In this document: one piece after another, positions 53,178 to 60,793 of the stretch
Layout: every line of letters begins with the position of its first letter
Numbering within the stretch: position 1 is the stretch's first letter
DNA from: Microbacterium sp. Au-Mic1
Lineage (GTDB): Bacteria > Actinomycetota > Actinomycetes > Actinomycetales > Microbacteriaceae
Direction: 5' to 3'
DNA length: 64,000 nucleotides
Assembly (NCBI RefSeq): GCF_021341785.1
Contig: NZ_JAJTTF010000002.1
Location: 62,001-126,000 of the forward strand
Made by a program: the position numbers and the translations under genes
Notes under the pieces: model-generated
What the model saw: the letters and a program-made list of their open reading frames with translations, nothing else
Database searches by the model: none
Told to the model about the DNA's origin: nothing

Positions 53178-54035
53178 TCAGGTCTCTGCGTTCAGCGCAT
53201 CGAGGGCTCGCTGCGCGGCCTCGACGGCCTTCCCGGTCGCCATCGCACGGTCGGCTGCCTTCGTCCGGCGGTCCTCGGCGGCGGCGGTCTCCGCGCGTGC
53301 CGCTCCGGCGGCGGTGTGCGCGCGGGCGAGTTCGGCCTCGAGGTCGGCGATCCGCGTGTCGAGCTGAGCCGCGCGCGCCGACGCGTCCCGCACCTCGCGG
53401 TCGGCCGCTCCGAGGTCCCGCGTGGCGCGCGCGTGCGTCTGCTCGGCGTCGTGCAGCGCGCCTTGCGCCTTCCGCCGTTCCCTCTGGGCCTTGACTTCGT
53501 CCACGGGCCGGGCCTGTGGAGCGGAACTCCGCGACGGTGCACCGCCGCCGAGGATCGCTTCGAGGTCGAGGGGGAGACCGGCCGACGGTTCGAGTTCGTG
53601 CACGAGTCGGCCGGATGCCACGGCCGCCGCAGCGAGGGGATCGAAGAAGGCGGCCGTGATCGTCTGCCGGACGGCTTCGCGCGTCGCGGGGGTGACGCGT
53701 TCGCCACGGGCTGTCGCCAGGGCGGCGGCATCGGCCGCGAGCTGGTCGGTGAGAGCGCGGCGCTGGCGGGTGAGCCGGGCGAGCGTCACCGCGTCGATGT
53801 CGGCCTGCGCCTCCCGCAGTTCGTCGGCCAGCTGGAGGGCACGGCCGAGCTGCTCCGCTCGTTCGCGGGCGAAGACGTTCACGACCCACGCGGCCACGCT
53901 CGGCTTGCGCAGAGCCCTGATGCTCTCGGCGACGTCCCCGTTCTCCGCCTCCTTCGCGCGTGCGTTCCTGGACGAGACGAAATCGCCGAGCGGGACCGTG
54001 TACAGGCCTGCTGCGATCGTCTCGAGGTCGGCCAC
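53178..54035 (-). CDS. Coiled-coil protein of unknown function
   Basis: A 285-residue cytoplasmic protein. The N-terminal half (LYTVPLGDFVSSRNARAKEA; IRALRKPSVAAWVVNVFARE; ADELREAQADIDAVTLARLT) is helical and includes the pattern KPSVAAWVVN seen in actinobacterial proteins of unknown role. From about residue 185 the chain is a continuous heptad-rich coiled coil (ERRKAQGALHDAEQTHARAT; ARAAQLDTRIADLEAELARA). The start is GTG 54035 with GAGGC upstream. It lies 13 nt after the stop of the gene at 54324 and so belongs to that transcript. Confidence 0.78.
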   Translation of the reverse strand: MADLETIAAGLYTVPLGDFVSSRNARAKEAENGDVAESIRALRKPSVAAWVVNVFARERAEQLGRALQLADELREAQADIDAVTLARLTRQRRALTDQLAADAAALATARGERVTPATREAVRQTITAAFFDPLAAAAVASGRLVHELEPSAGLPLDLEAILGGGAPSRSSAPQARPVDEVKAQRERRKAQGALHDAEQTHARATRDLGAADREVRDASARAAQLDTRIADLEAELARAHTAAGAARAETAAAEDRRTKAADRAMATGKAVEAAQRALDALNAET

Positions 54036-54048
54036 GATGCCTCGACGC

Positions 54049-54324
54049 TCAGACGACCCGCACCGACAGCAGCTGATACCCCTCGGGGACCTTGGCTTCG
54101 AGTGCCGTCATGTCGTCCGCCTCGATCTCCTGCATGCCGTCACGGCGCACGATCGTGCCCTCGGCGGTCAGCACGGTGTCCTTCTTCGCCATCGCGACCG
54201 GGGCGGACGCCAGCTGCCATCCCTTCGGGGTCTCGGCGGCGAGCAGATCCTGGATCTCGTCCAGCTCCTCGGCCTGCACGGTGTGGGTCTTGGACTCGAC
54301 AGGGCGGATGACACCGATCAGCAT
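54049..54324 (-). CDS. Small hypothetical protein with internal duplication
   Basis: A 91-residue protein with no recognised family. Two similar segments, LAAETPKGWQLASAPVAM and LEAKVPEGYQLLSVRVV, suggest an internally duplicated alpha-beta unit. It is leaderless: TACGCT on its strand ends 6 nt before ATG 54324. The coiled-coil gene follows after 13 nt. No signal peptide or membrane segment. Confidence 0.75.
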   Translation of the reverse strand: MLIGVIRPVESKTHTVQAEELDEIQDLLAAETPKGWQLASAPVAMAKKDTVLTAEGTIVRRDGMQEIEADDMTALEAKVPEGYQLLSVRVV

Positions 54325-54357
54325 GGTTCCAGCGTAGGGCCCGGCGCCGACGACGAA

Positions 54358-54389
54358 GCCCGCCCCGCGCATCATCGTGCGGGACGGGC
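54358..54389 (-). terminator. Terminator downstream of the MFS gene
   Basis: GCCCGCCCCGC (54358-54368) pairs with GCGGGACGGGC (54379-54389) with one mismatch. A second small hairpin (54398-54404 with 54412-54418) precedes it. Confidence 0.65.
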
Positions 54390-54424
54390 CGTTCGCGGCA
54401 CCCGTTCGGGTCGGGTGCGGACCC

Positions 54425-55654
54425 TCAGGCGGCGTCGCCGATGAGGATCGCCTCCGCATCCTCCGCGGCGTCGTGCGAGCCGCGGTCGATGTGCGCGAGC
54501 GCACGACGGCCGAAGAGCACCACGAGCGCGGCGATGAGCACCGAGACCCCGGCGAACAGGTAGGGCACGGTGTCTCCCCAGAGGTGCGACAGGAGCGCCG
54601 CCAGGGGAGGGGCCACGGCGCCGCCGATGAAGCGCACCGCGGAGTAGGCCGAGGACGCGACCGAGCGCGGCAGATCGGTCGCCTCCATGACGGCCTCGGT
54701 GAGCACGGTGTTCATGATGCCGAGCAGCAGACCGCCGACGATGATGCAGATCACGAGGGCCATCGGGATCGCCACGAGGATTCCGGCCACGATCAGATCG
54801 ATCGCCAGCAGCGGGAGCACGAACAGGATGATCCGCGTGATCGGCATCCGGCGCAGCAGGATGGGCGCCACCCAGACGCTCGTGACCGCCAGGGCGATGC
54901 CCCAGCCGAAGAACGTCAGGCCGATCCCGATCGCGCTGAAGCCGAGCGGGAAAGGCGAGAAGGCGAGCAGGACGAAGAACCCGATGTTGTAGAACAGCGC
55001 GGCCACCGCCAGCACGCCCAGCGCGGGCCGACCGAGCGCCTTGAACGGCGCGGAGAACGGCACCGGCTCGCGCTTCTCGAACGGCCCGCGCAGCAGGGTG
55101 AGCACGGCGATGAAGCCGATGGCCATCAGCGCCACGACACCGAAGAAGGGTCCCTGCCAGGCGACCTCGCCGAGGAGTCCGCCGAGCAGCGGTCCGATCG
55201 CGATGCCGAGGCCCAGGGCGGCCTCGTAGAGGATGATCGCGGCGCTGGAGCCGCCACTGGCCGCACCGACGATCGTCGCGAGTGCCGTGGAGATGAACAG
55301 CGCGTTGCCGAGGCCCCAGCCGGCGCGGAAGCCGATGATCGCGTCGACGCTGCCGCTCAACGCGCAGAAGAGCGCGAAGACGACGATGAGTGCGAGGCCG
55401 ATCAACAGGGTGGCCTTGGCTCCGATGCGGCTGGAGATCCAGCTCGTGAAGAGCATCGCGACACCGGTGACGAGCAGATAGCTGGTGAACAGCAGCTCGG
55501 TCTGCACCGGGGTCGCCTTCAGCGATGCGGCGATCGCGGGGAGGATCGGGTCGACCAATCCGATGCCCATGAACGCCACGACGCAGGCGAAGGCGACCGC
55601 CCACACCTGTGCGGGCTGTCTCCAGATCGATACCGAGGAGCCGGTGGTACTCAA
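54425..55654 (-). CDS. MFS drug-type efflux transporter
   Basis: A 409-residue permease with 12 hydrophobic segments. AFMGIGLVDPILPAIAASL is the conserved first loop, TSYLLVTGVAMLFTSWISSR holds motif A (IGAKATLLIGL), and YEAALGLGIAIGPLLGGLLG is motif C of antiporters. The start is TTG 55654, whose bases overlap the TGA of the MarR gene; GGAAGGGA lies 7 nt upstream inside marR. The C-terminus carries an acidic tail (HDAAEDAEAILIGD). It is co-transcribed with, and probably controlled by, the MarR regulator; the substrate is unknown. Confidence 0.9.
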   Translation of the reverse strand: MSTTGSSVSIWRQPAQVWAVAFACVVAFMGIGLVDPILPAIAASLKATPVQTELLFTSYLLVTGVAMLFTSWISSRIGAKATLLIGLALIVVFALFCALSGSVDAIIGFRAGWGLGNALFISTALATIVGAASGGSSAAIILYEAALGLGIAIGPLLGGLLGEVAWQGPFFGVVALMAIGFIAVLTLLRGPFEKREPVPFSAPFKALGRPALGVLAVAALFYNIGFFVLLAFSPFPLGFSAIGIGLTFFGWGIALAVTSVWVAPILLRRMPITRIILFVLPLLAIDLIVAGILVAIPMALVICIIVGGLLLGIMNTVLTEAVMEATDLPRSVASSAYSAVRFIGGAVAPPLAALLSHLWGDTVPYLFAGVSVLIAALVVLFGRRALAHIDRGSHDAAEDAEAILIGDAA

Positions 55655-56082
55655 CGTGCTGTCCCTTCCAGAAGTGAATGCGTGTGCAGGATCTCGGCGG
55701 CGCGGGAGAGATGCTCCCAGTCGGAGTCGTCGAGGTCGCTGAATCGCGGAGCGAGGATGCGCTGGATCTCGTCGCGCCAGGCGTGCAGGGCGGTGCGCCC
55801 CTCCGCCGTGATCGTCACGACGGTGGCCCGGGAGTCCTCGGGATCGGCGGAGCGCAGGACGAGGCCCTCGTGCTCGAGTTGCCCGAGCATCCGGGTCATG
55901 CCGGGCTGCGTGGTGCGGCTCGCCTTCGCGAGCTCTCCCACACGCTGCCCGTTCTGCCCGTCGAGCAGACTCAGTGCCCGCCACTGCGCCGCAGGAGCGT
56001 CGTTTCCGGCCTCCTGTGCGGCGATGCGGGTGAGCGCGTGCGTCGAGAACACGATCGACTGCAGGATCTCGCCGTGATTCAT
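55651..56082 (-). CDS. MarR family transcriptional regulator
   Basis: A 143-residue winged-helix regulator: AQWRALSLLDGQNGQRVGEL, AKASRTTQPGMTRMLGQLEH, EGLVLRSADPEDSRATVVTI (the wing with the conserved D-R). It most likely represses its own operon with the MFS gene and is released by a small phenolic or drug-like ligand. It is leaderless with a near-consensus promoter: TATACT ends 6 nt before ATG 56082. Direct repeats in the promoter are candidate operators. Confidence 0.92.
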   Translation of the reverse strand: MNHGEILQSIVFSTHALTRIAAQEAGNDAPAAQWRALSLLDGQNGQRVGELAKASRTTQPGMTRMLGQLEHEGLVLRSADPEDSRATVVTITAEGRTALHAWRDEIQRILAPRFSDLDDSDWEHLSRAAEILHTHSLLEGTAR

Positions 56083-56118
56083 AACTGAAGTATATAACTG
56101 ATGGTATGTAAATGGCAA
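56081..56118 (-). promoter_or_regulatory. Promoter and candidate operator of marR-MFS
   Basis: Minus strand: TTGCCA (56113-56118), an 18-nt spacer and TATACT (56089-56094). ATAACTG occurs at 56081-56087 and 56094-56100 (13-nt period), flanking the -10 box. The tract is strikingly AT-rich for this genome. Confidence 0.65.
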
Positions 56119-56138
56119 GGAGTGCGACGCCCGGGCGC

Positions 56139-56936
56139 TCAGCGTGCGGCGCGGCCGGCGATCCGGGCGGAGAGCTGATGCGCATGCGCGAGCAGCGTGC
56201 GCCCGAGCATCGGCAGGCGGTCCGGGCCGAAGCGGAACTCGACCCCGGTCAGGCTCAAGGCCCATTCCGGGCGCCCGTCGCGATCGAACACGGCGGCCCC
56301 CATGCCCCAGCTGCCCTCGACGATGAGGCCGGGATTGACCGCGTACCCCCGGGCCTTGGTCTCGGCCAGGCGGCGGCGCAGCGGTGCGGGGGCGTGCGTG
56401 CGACCCCAGCGCTCGCCGAGCTCGGGATGTCGTCCCAGGTACGCATCCACATCGTGGTCAGGAAGGAAGGACAGGATCGCGAGTCCGGCACTGGCGACGC
56501 CGAGCGGGAATCGCACGCCCTCGCTGAGGACGAAGGAGCGGATGGGGAACGCTCCTTCCTCGCGCAGCAGGCAGACGGTCTCGTCCGCCCTGCGCACCGA
56601 GAGGAACGCGCTCTCCTCGGTCTTCACGGCCAGCGACCGCACGATGTCGCGGGCGAGCTCGGTGATGTCGTAGCGCGCAGCGGCCACTGTTCCCATGAGG
56701 TAGAGCTCGGGACCGGGCATCCAGCGCGCGGTCTGCGGATCCTGGTCGACGAGCCCCTCCGCGCGCAGGGCGGAGAGCAGCCGGTGCACGGTCGAGCGGC
56801 TGAGACCCGAGGTCTCCGCGAGGCGCTGCAGTGCGGCGCCGTCCGGCGACGCGGTGACCAGGCGGAGCAGTTCCGCGGCGCGCGCGATCGCCTGCGCTCC
56901 GGGGACTGTTCGTCTTGCCGAGGTCACCTGTTCCAT
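56139..56936 (-). CDS. IclR family transcriptional regulator
   Basis: A 265-residue regulator. N-terminal winged helix: QAIARAAELLRLVTASPDGA, LQRLAETSGLSRSTVHRLLS, ALRAEGLVDQDPQTARWMPG. C-terminal IclR ligand domain: LAVKTEESAFLSVRRADETV, LGVASAGLAILSFLPDHDVD, ETKARGYAVNPGLIVEGSWG. It is divergent from the scoA-scoB-thiolase operon and so is its probable regulator. It is leaderless, with TAGCGT 7 nt before ATG 56936. The effector may be a keto acid or aromatic intermediate (inference from family). Confidence 0.93.
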   Translation of the reverse strand: MEQVTSARRTVPGAQAIARAAELLRLVTASPDGAALQRLAETSGLSRSTVHRLLSALRAEGLVDQDPQTARWMPGPELYLMGTVAAARYDITELARDIVRSLAVKTEESAFLSVRRADETVCLLREEGAFPIRSFVLSEGVRFPLGVASAGLAILSFLPDHDVDAYLGRHPELGERWGRTHAPAPLRRRLAETKARGYAVNPGLIVEGSWGMGAAVFDRDGRPEWALSLTGVEFRFGPDRLPMLGRTLLAHAHQLSARIAGRAAR

Positions 56937-57008
56937 GATGTGGACGCTACCGACGGCCGCGCCCACATCGCAAGCACGGGCTTGAACCGCTTCCCGCTCC
57001 GGCGCAGA

Positions 57009-57026
57009 GTGGGAGTCGTATCCCAC
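57009..57026. promoter_or_regulatory. Candidate IclR operator
   Basis: GTGGGA (57009-57014) and TCCCAC (57021-57026) form a perfect 6-bp inverted repeat with a 6-nt spacer, 16 nt before the scoA start codon and inside the iclR-scoA intergenic region. Confidence 0.45.
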
Positions 57027-57041
57027 ACGAAGGAGTGGCGA

Positions 57042-57833
57042 GTGATCGACAAGCAATGGGCTTCCGCGGCGGACGCGGTGGCCGACATCCCGGACGGCGC
57101 TTCGCTCGCCGTCGGCGGGTTCGGGCTCTCCGGCAATCCCAGCGCCCTCATCCAGGCACTGCTGGAGCAGGGCACCTCGGGGCTCAGCGTGGTGAGCAAC
57201 AACTGCGGCGTCGACGACTGGGGGCTGGGACTGCTGCTGGGTGCGCAGCGGATCCGCAAGATGACCTCGTCGTACGTGGGGGAGAACAAGGAGTTCGAGC
57301 GTCAGTTCCTCTCCGGCGAGCTGGAACTCGAACTGACGCCGCAGGGCACGCTCGCCGAGAAGCTGCGCGCCGGCGGATCCGGGATCGCCGCCTTCTACAC
57401 CCAGACCGGCGTCGGCACCCAGGTCGCCGAGGGCGGCCTGCCGCGGCGCTACGCCGCCGACGGGGCGATCGCGATCGCGTCGCCGGCCAAGGACGTGCGC
57501 ACGTTCGAGATGCACGGGCAGCGCCGTGAGTTCGTGCTCGAAGAGGCGATCACCACCGATTTCGCCCTCGTGCACGCGGCGCTCGGCGACCGGCACGGGA
57601 ACCTGATCTTCAACAAGGCCGCGCGCAACTTCAACCCGCTCGCCGCGATGGCCGGCCGTATCTGCATCGCGCAGGTCGAGCGGCTCGTCGAGCCGGGGGA
57701 GCTGGACCCGGACCAGGTGCACCTGCCCGGCGTGTTCGTGCACCGTGTGGTCGAGGTCGGATCCGACATCGAGAAGCGCATCGAGCGGCGCACGGTGCGC
57801 CCTTCGACCGGTTCCGGGAACGGGGAGGCCTGA
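57042..57833 (+). CDS. scoA: 3-oxoacid CoA-transferase subunit A
   Basis: A 263-residue family I CoA-transferase alpha subunit. [20 protein letters not shown] is the glycine-rich CoA-binding start; [17 protein letters not shown] and [15 protein letters not shown] are conserved in ScoA/PcaI/AtoD. With the beta subunit it moves CoA from succinyl-CoA to acetoacetate or 3-oxoadipate. The GTG at 57042 has AAGGAG 7 nt upstream. The next gene starts one base after its stop. Choice between acetoacetate and 3-oxoadipate cannot be made from sequence; no other pca gene is present, which favours acetoacetate. Confidence 0.9.
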   Translation: MIDKQWASAADAVADIPDGASLAVGGFGLSGNPSALIQALLEQGTSGLSVVSNNCGVDDWGLGLLLGAQRIRKMTSSYVGENKEFERQFLSGELELELTPQGTLAEKLRAGGSGIAAFYTQTGVGTQVAEGGLPRRYAADGAIAIASPAKDVRTFEMHGQRREFVLEEAITTDFALVHAALGDRHGNLIFNKAARNFNPLAAMAGRICIAQVERLVEPGELDPDQVHLPGVFVHRVVEVGSDIEKRIERRTVRPSTGSGNGEA

Positions 57834-57834
57834 C

Positions 57835-58479
57835 ATGGCGCTCACACGCGACGAGATGGCGGCGCGCGCCGCTCGCGAGCTGTCCGACGGCTCCTACGTG
57901 AACCTCGGCATCGGGTTGCCCACACTCGTGCCCAACTACGTGCCCGAGGGCGTGACCCTCGTGCTGCAGTCCGAGAACGGCATCCTCGGCGTCGGGCCCT
58001 ACCCCGCGGAGGATGCGGTCGACCCCGACCTCATCAACGCCGGCAAGGAGACCGTCACCACGCTGCCCGGTGCGGCGTTCTTCGACTCCGGTCTCAGCTT
58101 CGGCATGATCCGCGGCGGCAAGATCGACGCCGCGATCCTCGGAGCGATGCAGGTGAGCGCGACCGGCGATCTCGCGAACTGGATGATCCCCGGGAAGATG
58201 GTCAAGGGTCCGGGCGGCGCGATGGATCTCGTGCACGGGGCGGGACGCGTGATCGTGCTCATGGAGCACGTCGCCCGCGACGGCACCGCGAAGATCGTGG
58301 ACGAGTGCTCCCTGCCGCTCACGGGTCGCGCGGTGGTGCACAGGATCATCACGGATCTGGCCGTGATCGACGTCACGCCCGAGGGCCTGCGGCTCGTCGA
58401 GCTCGCCCCCGGGGTGAGCGTGCAGGATGTGAAGGATGCGACCCAGCCGACGCTGCTGATCGCGGAAGGACTGGAGTGA
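57835..58479 (+). CDS. scoB: 3-oxoacid CoA-transferase subunit B
   Basis: A 214-residue beta subunit. The catalytic glutamate is E47 in [14 protein letters not shown], which forms the glutamyl-CoA thioester. [40 protein letters not shown] and [20 protein letters not shown] are standard ScoB/PcaJ blocks. It starts directly after scoA and is followed after 2 nt by the thiolase gene, so all three are co-transcribed. Confidence 0.92.
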   Translation: MALTRDEMAARAARELSDGSYVNLGIGLPTLVPNYVPEGVTLVLQSENGILGVGPYPAEDAVDPDLINAGKETVTTLPGAAFFDSGLSFGMIRGGKIDAAILGAMQVSATGDLANWMIPGKMVKGPGGAMDLVHGAGRVIVLMEHVARDGTAKIVDECSLPLTGRAVVHRIITDLAVIDVTPEGLRLVELAPGVSVQDVKDATQPTLLIAEGLE

Positions 58480-58481
58480 TC

Positions 58482-59666
58482 ATGAGTGCAGACGACATCG
58501 TCATCATCGCGGCGGCGCGCACCCCGCAGGGGCGTCTCAAGGGTCAGCTGGCCTCCTTCACCGCGCCGCAGCTGGGATCGTTCGCGATCCGTGGCGCGCT
58601 CGAGCAGGGCGGCGTCGACCCGGCCGAGATCGACGCCGTCATCGTCGGACAGGTGCTCGCAGCGGGGTCGGGGCAGAACGCCGCGCGGCAGGCAGCGATC
58701 GGGGCGGGCATCGGGTGGGATGTGCCCTCGCACTCCGTCAACAAGGTGTGCCTGTCGGGCCTCACCGCGATCATCGATGCCGCACGGATGATCCGCACCG
58801 GAGACGCCCGCACCGTGGTCGCGGCCGGCATGGAATCGATGACGCGGGCTCCTCACCTGATGATGGGCTCCCGCGACGGCTGGACCTACGGATCCGTCGA
58901 GGTGCTCGACCACATGGCGTACGACGGTCTCACGGACGCCTACGACAAGGAGAGCATGGGGGCATCGACCGAACGGCACAACCCGCGGTTCGGCCTCACC
59001 CGCGAGGCGCAGGACGAGGTCGCGGCGCGGTCGCACCAGCGCGCGGCCGCGGCCAGGGACGGGGGAGTGTTCGACGCGGAGATCGTGCCGGTCAGCGTGC
59101 CGCAGCGCCGCGGTGAGCCGGTGATCCTGACAGCGGACGAGGGCATCCGTCCGGAGACGACGGTCGAGACGCTCGCCGGCCTCCGCCCGGCGTTCGCCGA
59201 GGGCGGCTCCATCACGGCGGGCAACTCCTCGCAGATCTCGGACGGCGCCTCGGCGGTCATCGTCACCACGCGCGGCAACGCCGAGGCCAAGGGCTGGCCC
59301 GTGCTCGTCGCGGTCGGCGCGAGCGGACAGACCGCCGGGCCCGACAACTCCCTGCAGGAGCAGCCTGCGAACGCGATCCAGCGGGCCCTGGACAAGCAGG
59401 GCCTCACGGCGGCGGATCTGGATCTGGTCGAGATCAACGAGGCCTTCGGCGCCGTGGTGGCGCGCTCCGAGGCCGCGCTCGGACTGGATCCGGAGATCGT
59501 CAACGTGCACGGCGGCGGCATCGCGATCGGGCACCCGATCGGGGCGAGCGGAAACCGACTGGCCGTGCACATGGCGCACGAGCTGGTGCGCCGCGGATCC
59601 GGAACGGCGGTGGTCGCGCTGTGCGGCGGTGGCGGTCAGGGCGAGGCGCTCATCCTCACACGCTGA
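58482..59666 (+). CDS. Acetyl-CoA C-acetyltransferase (thiolase)
   Basis: A 394-residue thiolase. The nucleophile is C90 in SVNKVCLSGLTAI, the His is in IAIGHPIGASGNRL, and the second Cys is C381 in ALCGGGGQGEALI. The pantetheine loop is ITAGNSSQISDGA, with Ser replacing the more usual Asn in SQISDGA. It cleaves acetoacetyl-CoA made by ScoAB to two acetyl-CoA, or, if the pathway is aromatic, 3-oxoadipyl-CoA to succinyl-CoA and acetyl-CoA. It is the last gene of the IclR-linked operon; a dispersed inverted repeat follows. Confidence 0.93.
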   Translation: MSADDIVIIAAARTPQGRLKGQLASFTAPQLGSFAIRGALEQGGVDPAEIDAVIVGQVLAAGSGQNAARQAAIGAGIGWDVPSHSVNKVCLSGLTAIIDAARMIRTGDARTVVAAGMESMTRAPHLMMGSRDGWTYGSVEVLDHMAYDGLTDAYDKESMGASTERHNPRFGLTREAQDEVAARSHQRAAAARDGGVFDAEIVPVSVPQRRGEPVILTADEGIRPETTVETLAGLRPAFAEGGSITAGNSSQISDGASAVIVTTRGNAEAKGWPVLVAVGASGQTAGPDNSLQEQPANAIQRALDKQGLTAADLDLVEINEAFGAVVARSEAALGLDPEIVNVHGGGIAIGHPIGASGNRLAVHMAHELVRRGSGTAVVALCGGGGQGEALILTR

Positions 59667-59680
59667 CAGGAACCCTTTCG

Positions 59681-59786
59681 GGGTCGTTGAGCGAGGACGC
59701 GCTTGCGCGACCGAGACGAGACGCAGGGGCACACGCCACAGCCCGCGTTTCGTCTCGCTCGGCCTTCGGTCGTGCTCGCCCGACGG
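59681..59786. repeat. Long imperfect inverted repeat
   Basis: The left arm (59681-59724, ending CGAGACGAGACGC) is an imperfect reverse complement of the right arm (59745-59786, beginning GCGTTTCGTCTCG). The arms are about 40 nt and the loop about 20 nt. This looks like the dispersed GTTGAGCGAG / GCGTTTCGTCTCG palindromes of Microbacteriaceae. It fills the gap between the thiolase gene and the next gene and may act as a terminator. Confidence 0.72.
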
Positions 59787-59809
59787 CCACAAACGCCTAG
59801 GATCGGCGC

Positions 59810-60256
59810 ATGACGACGATCCAGGCTCTGACGGCGGCGGACCGCGACGACTGGCTGCCGCTCTGGCAGGCGTACCTGACGTTCTACGAGTCCGCGCTCG
59901 CCGACGACATCACGGCATCGACGTTCGCGAGGATCGTCGATCCTGCGGGCGCCATCCACGGCGCGATCGCCCGCGACGACGACGGCCGCGCGGTCGGGAT
60001 CGTGCACTGGTTCGCGCACCCGGCGACGTGGTCGAAGACCGGATACACGTACCTCGAGGACCTCTTCGTGGATCCCTCCGTGCGCGGAAGCGGTGTCGGG
60101 CGCGCCCTCATCGCGCACGTGACCGACGCGGCGCGCGCCGCCGGCAGCGACAAGCTCTACTGGCTGACCGCGGAGAGCAACGCCACAGCGCGAGGTCTGT
60201 ATGACCGTGTCGCCGAGCGCAGCGGCTTCATCCACTACCAGATCGATCTGGTCTGA
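59810..60256 (+). CDS. GNAT family N-acetyltransferase
   Basis: A 148-residue acetyltransferase. LTAADRDDWLPLWQAYLTFY at the start, LEDLFVDPSVRGSGVGRALI (motif A, acetyl-CoA binding) and ESNATARGLYDRVAERSGFI (motif B). It resembles polyamine- or small-amine-type GNATs. It is leaderless: TAGGAT (59798-59803) ends 6 nt before ATG 59810. It is monocistronic. Confidence 0.9.
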   Translation: MTTIQALTAADRDDWLPLWQAYLTFYESALADDITASTFARIVDPAGAIHGAIARDDDGRAVGIVHWFAHPATWSKTGYTYLEDLFVDPSVRGSGVGRALIAHVTDAARAAGSDKLYWLTAESNATARGLYDRVAERSGFIHYQIDLV

Positions 60257-60329
60257 CGCACCGTCCGACCCGAGCCGACCCCTCCCGGCGCGCTTTCGTC
60301 CCGGCGCCGTGGTCGTTGCGCCGGAGTGG

Positions 60330-60614
60330 TCAGGCCTTGCCCGCCTTGCGCTGCGCCTTGAGCTCGGCCTTCAGCTCCTTCTTCGCGCGCTTGTACTGCA
60401 CCGGAGCGACGGGGGAGTCGTACGAGACGTCCTCGCCGCGCTCGTCGCGACGGAAGTCGACGATCGCCCCGACGGCCAGGGCGATGGTGATGCCCCAGCT
60501 CAGCCACGCCAGCACGGCGCGCCACGTGATCGGTGCGTCGCGGGTGCCGCGCAGCAGCGTGATCCCGCTCGTGATCGCGCTGAACAGGCCGCTCGCGAAG
60601 AGGTAGTTGCGCAT
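60330..60614 (-). CDS. Small membrane protein
   Basis: A 94-residue protein with two hydrophobic segments (YLFASGLFSAITSGITLL; AVLAWLSWGITIALAVGAIV) and a highly basic C-terminal tail (KRAKKELKAELKAQRKAGKA) likely to lie in the cytoplasm on the membrane or nucleic acid. It is leaderless, with TAGACT 7 nt before ATG 60614. No known family is recognised. Confidence 0.75.
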   Translation of the reverse strand: MRNYLFASGLFSAITSGITLLRGTRDAPITWRAVLAWLSWGITIALAVGAIVDFRRDERGEDVSYDSPVAPVQYKRAKKELKAELKAQRKAGKA

Positions 60615-60682
60615 GCGACCGAGTCTAACCAGCGTCGATCGGGACCCGCGGGATCCGCCGCCCCGAAGGTCGTCCGGCTCGG

Positions 60683-60793
60683 TACACTGGGCCGATCACC
60701 GTAGTGCATTACCGGCCGCCGGCTCTTCCGGCGGAAAGCGGCGGCACCTGACTGCGTCCCCCTCGTGCGGCGACGCCAGAGACCTGTTCCGCA
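60683..60793 (+). promoter_or_regulatory. Promoter and structured leader of the MFS gene
   Basis: TACACT (60683-60688) is a -10 box, giving a leader of about 100 nt that contains a short reading frame (60704-60751). Two mutually exclusive stems are possible: CCGCCGG (60716-60722) with CCGGCGG (60728-60734), and GCCGCC (60715-60720) with GGCGGC (60740-60745). This architecture is that of ribosome-mediated attenuation. Confidence 0.5.
60704..60751 (+). CDS. Candidate leader peptide of the MFS exporter
   Basis: GTG-started frame of 15 codons, (M)HYRPPALPAESGGT then TGA, in the leader of the MFS gene 42 nt before its ATG. It lies about 9 nt from the predicted transcript start. The RPP and the overlap with both hairpins suggest that translation or stalling on it decides downstream expression, as for antibiotic-inducible exporters. 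There is no Shine-Dalgarno. The frame could be fortuitous. Confidence 0.42.
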   Translation: MHYRPPALPAESGGT

